Origin: CAZGXI01 sp964529715
GTDB lineage: Bacteria; Chloroflexota; Anaerolineae; Aggregatilineales; Ch27
Assembly: GCA_964529715.1 (NCBI GenBank)
Contig: CAZGXI010000006.1
Location: 100,985 to 164,984 of the forward strand
Reading direction: 5' to 3'
DNA: 64,000 bases
Shown: positions 42,453 through 51,261 of the stretch, in pieces
How the letters are laid out: every line of letters begins with the position of its first letter
How positions within the stretch are numbered: the stretch's first letter is position 1
Translations under genes and position numbers: made by a program
The notes under the pieces: generated by a model
What the model was told of the DNA's origin: nothing
Seen by the model: only the letters and a program-made list of their open reading frames with translations
Databases searched by the model: none

Positions 42453-42472
42453 TGAAGTGAAATTTCACTTCA
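42453..42472. promoter_or_regulatory. Perfect 20-bp palindromic operator, probably for the RpiR regulator
   Basis: TGAAGTGAAA/TTTCACTTCA is a perfect palindrome placed at the predicted transcription start, seven bases after the -10 box. TGAA...TTCA symmetry is usual for RpiR-family operators. Position over +1 implies repression by blocking RNA polymerase; the adjacent RpiR gene is the likely ligand-responsive repressor. Confidence 0.72.
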
Positions 42473-42557
42473 GGCTCAGGAAACAGCATCTATCTACGCC
42501 TTTTTGCTTTCCGGGGCGCTTTGCGTGCGATCTTCTGAAATAAAATTTCTGGGGAGC

Positions 42558-43421
42558 ATGGCGCTGGAAAAAAGCCTGTCCAGTCCTATTGACCTGATCC
42601 GGACCTGCTACATGGACCTGTCGAGTGCAGAACGGAAGGTGGCCGACTGGGTAATGGCCCATCCGTCAGAAGTTGCGCCAGCGCCGATTTCGGAAACCGC
42701 ACGCAGCGCCGGGGTCAGTGAGGCGACCGTGGTGCGCTTCTGCCGTTCACTGGGGTATAAGGGCTACCTGGAGTTCAAGTTCCGCCTGACCTACAGTCTA
42801 CTGGGCAACCCTGCCCAGGCCGTACACGATGCCATCCGGCCCGGCGATAGCACCGAGCAAATTGTGCACAAGGTGTTCGCCTCTGGCATCGCCGCCCTGC
42901 ACTACACCCTCACGCTACTGGATGTGGATGCGCTGTCTCAGGCGGTCGAGGTGATCGGCGCGGCCCGGCAAATCCTGGTGGTCGGCGTGGGAACTTCGAC
43001 GCCCTTTGCGCTGGACCTGATGAACACGCTGATCCGACTGGGGTTGAATTGCATGGCGACCGCCGACCCTTGCCTGCAACTGACCAAAATTGCCCTGATG
43101 GACGCGGGCGACGTGGTGATCGCCATTTCGCACAGCGGCGCATCGGCAGACCCGGTGAATGCCCTGCGCCGTGCCAGAGAACGTGGGGTGTGCACCATCG
43201 CCATCACCGGCTGTGCGCCCTCGCCCATCACACGGTACGCCGACGTGGTGCTGCTGTGCGGCGCACGCGAGACGCGCCCAGAACCCTTGATCGCCCGCCT
43301 GGCGCAATTGGCAATCAGCGACGCCATCTACATGGCCCTGGCGATGCAGGACCTCGACGCAACCAACGCCAAAGAGCGCAACATTTGGGAACTTATCCTC
43401 GACAAAGTGACCGACGCCTGA
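42558..43421 (+). CDS. RpiR-family transcriptional regulator (HTH + SIS domains)
   Basis: 287 residues. The N-terminal RpiR helix-turn-helix includes LSSAERKVADWVMAHP and SEATVVRFCRSLGYKGYLEF (about residues 20-80). The C-terminal SIS sugar-phosphate-binding domain includes ILVVGVGTSTPFA and VVIAISHSGASAD, the Ser-containing loop that binds phosphosugars. First gene of the operon with the ABC transporter, mtnK and mtnA. The effector could be 5-methylthioribose-1-phosphate, which MtnK makes (inference). ATG at 42558 is the best family match, although its RBS spacing is poor; a TTG at 42504 is also in frame. Confidence 0.9.
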   Translation: MALEKSLSSPIDLIRTCYMDLSSAERKVADWVMAHPSEVAPAPISETARSAGVSEATVVRFCRSLGYKGYLEFKFRLTYSLLGNPAQAVHDAIRPGDSTEQIVHKVFASGIAALHYTLTLLDVDALSQAVEVIGAARQILVVGVGTSTPFALDLMNTLIRLGLNCMATADPCLQLTKIALMDAGDVVIAISHSGASADPVNALRRARERGVCTIAITGCAPSPITRYADVVLLCGARETRPEPLIARLAQLAISDAIYMALAMQDLDATNAKERNIWELILDKVTDA

Positions 43422-43548
43422 ACGCCGCCAAGCGGCGAAAGGAGGTGACGCTGCAAGCACCGGTAGTATGTCTGCGAAAACTTGCTTTCTGCGTCCGCAA
43501 GTTGTGCCTACACAAGTCCTTTCTGCATGACCTCAAGGAGAAAGAAAG

Positions 43549-44619
43549 ATGAACCGTCGTAATTTCCTGCGTAACAGCGCCCTGATGAGCGCGGGCCTGG
43601 CTTTTCCGGGGATGCTTTCGTTCATCGAGTACCGCCGCGCCCACGCCCGGCAGCAGCCGCTGCGCGCCGCGTTCTCCAGCGGTGGTCTGGCCGGAACCTG
43701 GAATGCCCAGGGCCAGGAAGCCGCCCTCTACATGGCCGATCTGTTGGGCGTGGAGATCACCTGGTTCGACGGTGAATTCAACCCTTCGGTCCAGCGCAAT
43801 AAGGTCGATCAGATGGCGACCGAGCAGTGGGACTTCGTCGCCATCCAGCCAGGCAGCATCGACGTGCTGATCGAGCCGGTGACGACCATGATCAACAACG
43901 GCATCCCCTTCATCGACATGGACGTGCTCGTGGCGCCGCTGGGCCAGCTCCCTGAAATGGGCGTGCTGACCTTCATCGCCCCGGACAACGTGTTTATGTC
44001 CGAGTCGGTGGTCAAGAAGCTGGTCGAGAAGATGGAAGGCGCGGGCAAGATCTTCCACATCGGCGGCGAACCCGGTCACACCGGCGCGCAGGCCCGTCGG
44101 CAGGGCTTCTATAACATCGTCAACCAGTACCCGGACATCGAGGTCGTCGATGACCAGCCGGCCAACTGGAACGTCACCCGCGCGGCGGAAGTGACCGAAG
44201 CCGTGCTCAATGGCCACCCCGACCTCAAGGCCATCTTCGCCGACAACGACGACATGGCTCTGGCAGCGGCGCAGATCGTCGAGAACGCCGGACTGAGCGG
44301 CCAGGTGCTCATCGGTGGCGTGGACGCGATGTCCCCGGCCATCCAGGCTGTGTACGAAGGCCGCCTGGTGGCGACCGCCCGCAACTCGGCCTCCCGTATC
44401 CATGCCTGGTCGGTGGTGGTGGGCGCTTATGCCGCAACCATCGGTCTGGAGCAGGCGCGGCAGGAAATTCCCAGCTTCATCCTGGCAGACGGCCCGGCCA
44501 TCTACGCCGACATCGACACGAACCCCGAACTGGCCGAGGAACCCTGGAAGCTCCGCTCCTACGGCCTGAGCACCGCCCCCGGCCAGATTTGGGCGCAAGA
44601 TAACTTCTTCCTGTTCTAA
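43549..44619 (+). CDS. Sugar-type ABC transporter substrate-binding protein (probable methylthioribose binder)
   Basis: 356 residues. The N-terminus MNRRNFLRNSALMSAG has the twin-arginine (RRxFL) pattern, so export may be through Tat. The mature part is a periplasmic-binding-protein type 1 fold with FVAIQPGSIDVL, FADNDDMALAAAQ and LIGGVDAMSPAIQAV. Next to ATPase, permease, mtnK and mtnA, so the ligand is proposed to be 5-methylthioribose (inference). AAGGAGAAAG lies before the ATG. Confidence 0.88.
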   Translation: MNRRNFLRNSALMSAGLAFPGMLSFIEYRRAHARQQPLRAAFSSGGLAGTWNAQGQEAALYMADLLGVEITWFDGEFNPSVQRNKVDQMATEQWDFVAIQPGSIDVLIEPVTTMINNGIPFIDMDVLVAPLGQLPEMGVLTFIAPDNVFMSESVVKKLVEKMEGAGKIFHIGGEPGHTGAQARRQGFYNIVNQYPDIEVVDDQPANWNVTRAAEVTEAVLNGHPDLKAIFADNDDMALAAAQIVENAGLSGQVLIGGVDAMSPAIQAVYEGRLVATARNSASRIHAWSVVVGAYAATIGLEQARQEIPSFILADGPAIYADIDTNPELAEEPWKLRSYGLSTAPGQIWAQDNFFLF

Positions 44620-44637
44620 GCCAGCGTGACCGCCGCA

Positions 44638-44722
44638 CCCTTCCCCCGATCTGGGGAAAGGGATGCCCATCCACAAGTCACATCTTTCCCTTCCCTCGGC
44701 GACGACCTGGCCGAGGGAAGGG
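44638..44722 (+). promoter_or_regulatory. Two intercistronic hairpins between binding protein and ATPase
   Basis: The first stem pairs CCCTTCCCC with GGGGAAAGG (44638-44661). The second is a perfect 13-base stem, CCCTTCCCTCGGC / GCCGAGGGAAGGG (44688-44722), with a nine-base loop. Hairpins here usually stabilise the binding-protein message and lower ATPase expression. Confidence 0.55.
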
Positions 44723-44770
44723 CCAGAAATGGGGGCGTGGTCGCAGGCGTATGTTCTGAGGGAGGTTGCG

Positions 44771-46255
44771 GTGAGTTCACCGACCCCGGTACTTGAGCTA
44801 AAGAACATCTCCAAGAATTTCGGCGGTCTCCAGGCGCTCGACGGCGTGGACTTCGACCTGCGCGAGGGCGAGACGCACGCCCTCGTCGGCGAAAACGGCG
44901 CAGGCAAAAGCACGCTGATGCGCATCCTGGCCGGGGTCTACCCGGAATATGAGGGCGAATATTTGCTGGATGGCCAGCGCGTCCGGCTTCAGAACCCCAA
45001 CGAAGCCCTCCAACGCGGCATCGGCATGATCCATCAGGAATTGAGCGTCATGCCGGAGCTTTCGGTGGCCGAAAACCTCTTTTTGGGCCACCAGCCCACC
45101 ACGCGCTGGGGCGTCGTCGATTGGAAACGTATGAATGTCGTCGCCGAAGAAGAGTTGGGCAAGTTGGGCTTTGGCAACATCGATGTCAAGCAACCGCTGG
45201 AAAAGTATTCCCTGGGCACCCAGCAGGTGGTGGAAGTGCTGCGTGTGATCCTCTCTGGCGCGCGCGTGCTGATTATGGATGAGCCGACCACCGCGCTTTC
45301 CCCTGCCGAGGTTGAGCGATTGATCCAGTTGATCGATGCGCTCCGTCAGCAGAAGCGCAGCATTATTTATATCTCGCACTTTTTGGACGAGGTCATGCGC
45401 GTGGCCGACCGCATCACCGTGCTGCGCGACGCGCGCAAGGTCGCCACGCTGGCCCGCGCCGAAACGACCATGAACCAGTTGATCTCGTTGATCCTGGGGC
45501 GCGAGGTCAACGCGACCCTGCCCGCTGCTACCTCCATTTCGCACGAACACACCCTGCTGGAAGTCAAGGGCCTGACGGCGGACGTGTATCAGGACGTGAG
45601 CTTTTCCATCGGCCAGGGAGAAATCGTCGGGCTGTATGGGGCCATCGGCGCAGGGCATTTCGACGTGGCGCGTACCCTGTTCGGTATGTACCGCTTCGAC
45701 AGCGGCACCATCATTGTGGACGGCCACACCTTCCCGCGCAATTTCTCAGCCCGTTACGCCATCCAGCACGGGCTGGCCTATGCGACCGAGTCGCGGCGCA
45801 AGAGCCTCTTTTTAGACAACGCCATCTACAAAAACATCACCCTGCCCCACCTGAGCCGCATCGGCAAATATATCCCCCGGCAAACCCAGGAGTTGGCAGT
45901 GGCCCGCCCAGCCATGGCGACGGTCAACGTGCAGCCGCCCGACCCGCTCAACCCGGTCGGCAAGCTCAGCGGCGGCAACCAGCAGAAGGTCGCTATCGCG
46001 CGCTGGCTGACCTTTCCGCCCAAAGTCTTCATCATGAGCGAACCGACGCGCGGCATGGACGTGGGCGCCAAAAGCGAGGTGCTGGGCACGCTGCGCAATT
46101 TCCGCAATGAGGGCTACGGTGTGCTGGTGGCCTCTTCTGAGCCGGAAACCGTGCTGGCCGTCTCGGATCGCATTCTGGTCATGTCGCGCGGGCATATCGT
46201 CGCGCACATGGAAAACAAGAACCTGGACAAAGATGTTCTGATGAGGTTGCTATGA
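44771..46255 (+). CDS. Sugar-type ABC transporter ATPase (RbsA-like, two NBDs)
   Basis: 494 residues. NBD1 has Walker A GENGAGKST, signature-region YSLGTQQVVEVLRV and Walker B LIMDEPTTAL. NBD2 has a degenerate Walker A (GAIGAGHFDVA), signature LSGGNQQKVAIARW and IMSEPTRGMDVGAK. This asymmetry is normal for CUT2 transporters. GTG at 44771 with GGGAGG upstream is the best start; the upstream frame to 44663 reads through hairpins. Couples to the permease (ATGA overlap). Confidence 0.92.
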   Translation: MSSPTPVLELKNISKNFGGLQALDGVDFDLREGETHALVGENGAGKSTLMRILAGVYPEYEGEYLLDGQRVRLQNPNEALQRGIGMIHQELSVMPELSVAENLFLGHQPTTRWGVVDWKRMNVVAEEELGKLGFGNIDVKQPLEKYSLGTQQVVEVLRVILSGARVLIMDEPTTALSPAEVERLIQLIDALRQQKRSIIYISHFLDEVMRVADRITVLRDARKVATLARAETTMNQLISLILGREVNATLPAATSISHEHTLLEVKGLTADVYQDVSFSIGQGEIVGLYGAIGAGHFDVARTLFGMYRFDSGTIIVDGHTFPRNFSARYAIQHGLAYATESRRKSLFLDNAIYKNITLPHLSRIGKYIPRQTQELAVARPAMATVNVQPPDPLNPVGKLSGGNQQKVAIARWLTFPPKVFIMSEPTRGMDVGAKSEVLGTLRNFRNEGYGVLVASSEPETVLAVSDRILVMSRGHIVAHMENKNLDKDVLMRLL

Positions 46256-47268
46256 CCGTCCAAACCGAAACCCCCGCTGTCACCTCCAAGCCCCCGGCGG
46301 CTGTCCCGACCTGGCGGCGCTGGATCACTGTCCTGGCGCCGTTGTGGACGCTGCTGGCGCTGGGGCTGTTCTTCAGCATCACGTCGCAGACCTTCTTGCG
46401 CCCGATCAACCTCAATAACATCCTGGTGCAAATCTCCACCCTGGCGATCTTCGGCACCGGGCTGACCTTCGTGCTGCTGACGGGCGAGATCGACCTGAGC
46501 GTGGCGGCGCTGGCCGGGCTGAGCGGGATGCTTTCCGCGCACCTGTTCACCAACCTGGGCTGGCCCGATCCCTGGGCCTCGTTCATCGGCATCGGCGCGG
46601 CCACCCTGCTGGGGCTGCTGAGCGGACTGGCAAGCGTGCGCTTTCGCATCCCGACCTTCATGGCGACCCTGGCCGTGCAGTTGATCGCTACCGGGCTGGT
46701 GCTGTTCATCAGCCAGGGGCGCGTGGTCAACGTCACCCCGCTGTCTGACACATTGGGCACAGAGCGCATCGGCGGGCCGGGCGGCATCCAGATTTTGATC
46801 GTTGTGGCGCTGATCACGCTGTTGATCGGACATCTGGTGCTGCGCTACACACGCTTCGGGCGCTATATCTACATGACCGGGGCCAGCAAGCCGGCGGCGC
46901 GGCTGGCAGGCGTGAACACCGACCGGATCATCATCATCGCCCTGACCATCTGCGGCTTCACAGCGGGCATCGCCGGGATCGTGCACGCGGGCCGCGTCGC
47001 CAGCGCCCAGCCGCAGATCAACGGCGACTTCCTGATCGACGCCATCGGCGCCGTGGTGCTGGGTGGCACGTCGCTCAACGGCGGGCGCGGCGGCATCATG
47101 CAGACGATTATCGGCCTGCTGATCTACGGCACGCTGCGCAACGGCCTGGATAACATCCCCCAGATCGACCCCATGTTAAAGAAGGTCATCACGGGCATCG
47201 TGCTGCTCGGCGCGCTGGTGGTCAACCTGCTGTTCTCTGGCAAGGCCCCACGCGACCGCACCGGATGA
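46252..47268 (+). CDS. Sugar-type ABC transporter permease (probable methylthioribose importer)
   Basis: 338 residues, BPD_transp_2 family, about ten membrane helices. Motifs LLTGEIDLSVAALAGLSG and AVVLGGTSLNGGRGGIMQT are clear. Only one permease gene is present, so the channel is a homodimer. Its start overlaps the ATPase stop. Followed by mtnK after a family-1 palindrome. Confidence 0.92.
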   Translation: MTVQTETPAVTSKPPAAVPTWRRWITVLAPLWTLLALGLFFSITSQTFLRPINLNNILVQISTLAIFGTGLTFVLLTGEIDLSVAALAGLSGMLSAHLFTNLGWPDPWASFIGIGAATLLGLLSGLASVRFRIPTFMATLAVQLIATGLVLFISQGRVVNVTPLSDTLGTERIGGPGGIQILIVVALITLLIGHLVLRYTRFGRYIYMTGASKPAARLAGVNTDRIIIIALTICGFTAGIAGIVHAGRVASAQPQINGDFLIDAIGAVVLGGTSLNGGRGGIMQTIIGLLIYGTLRNGLDNIPQIDPMLKKVITGIVLLGALVVNLLFSGKAPRDRTG

Positions 47269-47301
47269 GGCCACTTTTTTCCGAAAGACGACCGTGACCG
47301 T

Positions 47302-47331
47302 GTAGGGGGCACGCCAATGGCGTGCCTCTAC
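47302..47331. repeat. Family-1 palindrome, 30-nt variant
   Basis: GTAGGGGGCACGCCA / ATGGCGTGCCTCTAC, between the permease and mtnK in the same operon. Its arms differ from other copies but pair with each other. Confidence 0.78.
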
Positions 47332-47382
47332 CTGTGTGTTTAGAATCTGCCCCATTCCCAACCCGGCAACTCAGGAGTCAGG

Positions 47383-48630
47383 ATGAACGAGGACATCTCC
47401 CCCAACTACCGCCCGCTCGATGCGCAGACTGTCATCCCCTACACCAAAGCACGCCCGGAACTGCGCGACCTGTTTTCGCCCAACGAAGACCTGGAAGCCA
47501 TTGAAGTCGGCGACGGCAACCTGAACCTGGTCTTCAAAATCTGGGCCAAAGCCGATCCCAGGCGGACGGTGGTCTTCAAGCAGGCGCTGCCTTACCTGCG
47601 ACTCGTGGGCGATAGCTGGCCGCTGCCCACCGACCGCGCTCGTATCGAGGCCGAGGCGCTCATGGTCGAGTACCGCCTGTGCCCGCAGCATACGCCCAAG
47701 GTCTACTTCTACGACCCCGACATGTACCTGACGGCGATGCAAAACCTCGACCGGCACATCATCATGCGCAAGGGCCTCAACGACGGCATCCGGTATCCCC
47801 ACTTCGCCGAGCATATCGGCGTTTTTCTGGCCCGCACCCTCGGCGGCACCTCTGACCTGGTGTTAGACTATCGCACCAAGAAGCTGGAAGTGGCGCGCTT
47901 TATCAACCCGGAACTGTGCAAGATCACGGAAGACCTGATCTTCACCGAGCCGTATCGCTACACGCCCCGTAATGGCTTCCACAAAGAGCTGGAGCCGCAG
48001 GTGCTGGCCCTCCAGGCCGACGAGGCGCTGCGCGTGGAAGTGGCGCAGATGAAGGAAAAGTTCATGACGCACGCCCAGGCGCTCATTCACGGCGACCTGC
48101 ACACTGGCAGCATCATGGTCAACCAGGAAGAAACCTATGTCATCGACCCGGAGTTCGCCTACTACGGGCCGATGGGCTTCGACATCGGCGCGGTGATCGG
48201 CAACCTGTTCCTCAACTACGCCGCGCAGGAAGTCCGTATGCCTGACCCCGACCAGCGCGCCGACTTCCGCAAGTATCTCACCGACACCGTGATCCAGTTG
48301 TGGCAGGTGTTCGTGCGCGAATTCCAGTCCTACGTGTGGGATCACGTCGATCCGATCAACATGCCAAAGGCATACCAGGAAGACTACATGCTACGCGTGC
48401 TGCAAGATTCGGCGGGCCTGGGCGCGTGCAAGATGATGCGCCGCGTGATCGGGCTGGCGGGCGTCTCGGATATTCGCGGCATCGAAGATGTGCACCAGCG
48501 CGCCATCGCGGGCAGCCTGGCGTTGAATATCGGCGTGGCCCTGATCAAGCGGCGGCGCGAGATTCGCACCATCGAAGACCTGGTGGAGATCGCCACCGCC
48601 TGCCGCCCGACTTATCCTTGGAAGCGTTGA
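47383..48630 (+). CDS. mtnK: 5-methylthioribose kinase
   Basis: 415 residues. Phosphorylates 5-methylthioribose at C1 in the methionine salvage pathway. Family motifs: the glycine-rich ATP loop VGDGNLNLVFK, FKQALPYLR, catalytic HGDLHTGSIM (about residue 235) and DPEFAYYGPMGFDIG with the metal-binding Asp. Length equals known MtnK. Followed directly by mtnA, the next step. Using a kinase rather than an MTA phosphorylase implies that MTR is made by a nucleosidase or imported through the upstream transporter. Confidence 0.96.
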   Translation: MNEDISPNYRPLDAQTVIPYTKARPELRDLFSPNEDLEAIEVGDGNLNLVFKIWAKADPRRTVVFKQALPYLRLVGDSWPLPTDRARIEAEALMVEYRLCPQHTPKVYFYDPDMYLTAMQNLDRHIIMRKGLNDGIRYPHFAEHIGVFLARTLGGTSDLVLDYRTKKLEVARFINPELCKITEDLIFTEPYRYTPRNGFHKELEPQVLALQADEALRVEVAQMKEKFMTHAQALIHGDLHTGSIMVNQEETYVIDPEFAYYGPMGFDIGAVIGNLFLNYAAQEVRMPDPDQRADFRKYLTDTVIQLWQVFVREFQSYVWDHVDPINMPKAYQEDYMLRVLQDSAGLGACKMMRRVIGLAGVSDIRGIEDVHQRAIAGSLALNIGVALIKRRREIRTIEDLVEIATACRPTYPWKR

Positions 48631-48643
48631 TTGTGTGGATTTC

Positions 48644-48671
48644 GTAGGAGCGCAGCATGTTGCGCTCCTAC
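48644..48671. repeat. Family-1 28-nt palindrome
   Basis: GTAGGAGCGCAGCA / TGTTGCGCTCCTAC, between mtnK and mtnA in the same operon; a complete stem with its own compensated bases (GAGCGC/GCGCTC). Confidence 0.8.
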
Positions 48672-48702
48672 AGCGCCCTACCCCCAAACGAGGAACCAGA
48701 CG

Positions 48703-49779
48703 ATGATCGAAGAAACCCGCACGGTATTCTGGGAAAACGGGCAGGTGTGTATGATCGACCAGCGCATCCTGCCAGACACCTTCGCCATTAACCGCTACGA
48801 TACCTATCACCAGGTGGCCGACGCGATCCAGACAATGGTTGTGCGCGGCGCGCCGGCCATCGGCGCGGCGGCAGGCTTCGGCATGGCCGTCGCAGCGCAG
48901 AACAGCCGGGCCACCTCTCTCGAGGCGCTACGCGAGGAGCTGCGCCAGGCAGCGAAGGTGCTGGCCGCCTCCCGCCCGACGGCGGTCAACCTGTTCTGGG
49001 GCATCCGGCGCATGATGCAGGTCGTCGATAACCCTGCGCTCGATTCGGTTGATCAGCTCCGCGCAGCCATGCTCGCCGAGGCGCAACGGATCGCGGATGA
49101 GGACATCGAGATCAATCAGCGCATGGGCGCCAACGGCGCGGCGCTGGTGCCGCAGGAAGCCACCATCATTCACCACTGCAACACCGGCAGCCTGGCGACG
49201 GTCGGCTGGGGCACAGCCCTCGGCGTAGTCCGGTCGGCCTGGCAGCAGGGCAAAAAGCTGCACGTCCTGGTCGATGAAACCCGTCCGCGTCTGCAAGGCG
49301 CACGCCTGACGGCCTGGGAACTGAAGAACCTGGGCATCCCCCACACCCTGATCGCCGACGGCGCGTCGGGCCACTATATGCGACGACGCGGTGTGGACCT
49401 GTGTCTGGTCGGGGCAGACCGCATCGCTGCCAACGGGGACGCGGCCAACAAGATCGGCACCTACAACCTGGCGGTGGTCGCCCACGAAAACTGGGTGCCC
49501 TTCTACGTGGTCGCGCCCTTCTCCACCGTCGATCTCTCCACACCACACGGCGACCTGATCGAGATCGAGGAGCGGGCGGCGGAAGAAGTGACCCACATCG
49601 GCGGCGTGCGTATCCCGCCGGAAGGGACGCCCGTCGGCAACCCAGCCTTCGATGTGACGCCTAACCATTACATCACCGCCATCGTCACCGAGTACGGCGT
49701 GGTGCGCCCGCCGTTCAACGTCAACCTGCGCAAGATCGCCGACCAGATCGCCCAAGAGCGCGAGCGCGCCCAGGCCTGA
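48703..49779 (+). CDS. mtnA: S-methyl-5-thioribose-1-phosphate isomerase
   Basis: 358 residues. Converts methylthioribose-1-phosphate to methylthioribulose-1-phosphate. Signatures: VVRGAPAIGAAAGFGM, the catalytic Cys in HHCNTGSLATVGWGTALG, VDETRPRLQGARLTAWEL and the catalytic Asp in VGADRIAANGDAANKIGT. All residues are conserved. ATG at 48703 with GAGGAACC upstream. No mtnB, mtnW or mtnD follows in this window, so the product may go to a DHAP-shunt aldolase encoded elsewhere. Confidence 0.96.
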   Translation: MIEETRTVFWENGQVCMIDQRILPDTFAINRYDTYHQVADAIQTMVVRGAPAIGAAAGFGMAVAAQNSRATSLEALREELRQAAKVLAASRPTAVNLFWGIRRMMQVVDNPALDSVDQLRAAMLAEAQRIADEDIEINQRMGANGAALVPQEATIIHHCNTGSLATVGWGTALGVVRSAWQQGKKLHVLVDETRPRLQGARLTAWELKNLGIPHTLIADGASGHYMRRRGVDLCLVGADRIAANGDAANKIGTYNLAVVAHENWVPFYVVAPFSTVDLSTPHGDLIEIEERAAEEVTHIGGVRIPPEGTPVGNPAFDVTPNHYITAIVTEYGVVRPPFNVNLRKIADQIAQERERAQA

Positions 49780-49817
49780 GTCCGGGTGCTTGCCGGCTCA
49801 CCAGGAGAAAATGCCGC

Positions 49818-50354
49818 ATGGAATGGTTCAACCAGCCCCCGTTTTGCAGCATCGAAGGCGACGTGATCACCGTCCGCACCGGGCCGCAGACCGACTTCTG
49901 GCGCGAGACGCACTACGGCTTCACCCGCGATTCGGGCCACTTTTTCTACCAGAATGTGACCGGCGATTTTGTCGCGGAGGTGAAGATCACCGGACAGTAT
50001 ACGGCGCTCTACGATCAGGCCGGGCTGATGGTCCGGCTGGACGAAACATGCTGGCTTAAGACCGGCATCGAGTACGTAGATGGAGTGCAACAGGCCAGCG
50101 CGGTCGTCACGCGCGACTACTCGGACTGGTCGGTGGCGCCGTTGCCACACAACCCGCCGGCGCTCTGGCTGCGCATCACGCGCAAAGGCCCCGCCGTCGA
50201 GGTGCATTATTCGCTTGACGGAGAAACCTATCTGCTGCTGCGGCTGGCCTACCTGACGCCGGTGGAGACGGTCAGCGTCGGGCCGATGTGCGCCACACCA
50301 GACGGGGACGGCTTCACGGTGACGTTCGAGGGCTTCACCGTGCGACACCTCTAA
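49818..50354 (+). CDS. DUF1349-family protein (lectin/concanavalin-like fold)
   Basis: 178 residues. All-beta, with HFFYQNVTGDFVAEVKITGQ, YDQAGLMVRLDETCWLKTGI and DYSDWSV, the hallmarks of DUF1349 (regulation of enolase protein 1-like). No signal peptide, so cytoplasmic. These proteins are often found beside sugar catabolism genes; their biochemical role is unknown. Last gene of the mtn operon, 38 bases after mtnA. Confidence 0.85.
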   Translation: MEWFNQPPFCSIEGDVITVRTGPQTDFWRETHYGFTRDSGHFFYQNVTGDFVAEVKITGQYTALYDQAGLMVRLDETCWLKTGIEYVDGVQQASAVVTRDYSDWSVAPLPHNPPALWLRITRKGPAVEVHYSLDGETYLLLRLAYLTPVETVSVGPMCATPDGDGFTVTFEGFTVRHL

Positions 50355-50366
50355 GCTACACAATCC

Positions 50367-50394
50367 GTAGCGGCGGCTTGCAAGCCGCCGCTAC
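50367..50394. repeat. Family-2 palindrome between convergent genes
   Basis: GTAGCGGCGGCTTG / CAAGCCGCCGCTAC, a perfect 14-base stem. It lies between the DUF1349 stop and the MalG-like permease stop. Confidence 0.77.
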
Positions 50395-50409
50395 AGCGGA
50401 TTTTCGCCC

Positions 50410-51261
50410 TCACCCCTTCACGCCCGACAGCGCGATCCCGGCGATGAAGTAGCGCTGCGCGAAGATGTAGACGATCAGCACCGGCAGCATCACCACCACT
50501 GCCGCCGCCATCACCAGCGGCCAGTTCGTCTGGCGGAAGGCCGTCGTGCTGGCGTTGAAGTAGGCCAGGCCCAGTTCCAGCGTGCGCAGGCTCTGGTCGC
50601 GCGCGATCAACAGCGGCCACAACAGGTCGGTCCAGGTGCCCATGAAGGCGAACACGCCCAGCGTCGCCAGGGCCGGCCCGACCAGCGGCAGAAAAATGCG
50701 CGTGAAGATCGTGAATTCGTTCGCGCCGTCCACTTTCGCCGCATCGTGATAATCGCGCGGCACGCCCAAAAAAGCCTGCCGCAACAGAAAAATGCCGAAC
50801 GTGCTGGAAATGCCGGGGATGATGAGGCCCTGGAAGGTGTTCACCCAGCCCAGCCCGAACACGATCAGGAACAGCGGGATCAGCGTGATCTGGAACGGGA
50901 TCATCATCGTCGCCAGGTACAGGATGAAGATGATGTCCCGGCCCATGAAGTTCAGCCGCGCGAATCCGTAGGCCGCCATCGAGCAGACGATCAACTGGCC
51001 GAATACGGTGAAGAACGTGACGATGATCGTGTTCACAAAATAGCGGCCAAAGGGCACCAGCGTGAACAGGCGCGTGTAGTTAGAAAAGTCCAGCGTTTCG
51101 GGGAAAATCTGTGGCGGGTAGCTGAACACCGCACCCGAAGGTTTGAGCGAGGTCGTGACCATCCACAGGAACGGCACGACCATCATCGCCGTCACCAGGA
51201 TCAACACAGTGTAGCCGATAATTTTAGCAGGGATTTCAAAACGGCTCTTGGCCCGGACCAT
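50410..51261 (-). CDS. Sugar ABC transporter permease (MalG-like, CUT1)
   Basis: 283 residues, six helices. The EAA loop, the contact site for the ATPase, is DYHDAAKVDGANEFTIFTRI. The N-terminal cytoplasmic start and VTAMMVVPFLWMVTTSLKPS are typical of MalG. Partner of the MalF-like permease upstream. No ATPase lies in the operon, so a shared MsmK-type ATPase is likely. Confidence 0.93.
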   Translation of the reverse strand: MVRAKSRFEIPAKIIGYTVLILVTAMMVVPFLWMVTTSLKPSGAVFSYPPQIFPETLDFSNYTRLFTLVPFGRYFVNTIIVTFFTVFGQLIVCSMAAYGFARLNFMGRDIIFILYLATMMIPFQITLIPLFLIVFGLGWVNTFQGLIIPGISSTFGIFLLRQAFLGVPRDYHDAAKVDGANEFTIFTRIFLPLVGPALATLGVFAFMGTWTDLLWPLLIARDQSLRTLELGLAYFNASTTAFRQTNWPLVMAAAVVVMLPVLIVYIFAQRYFIAGIALSGVKG

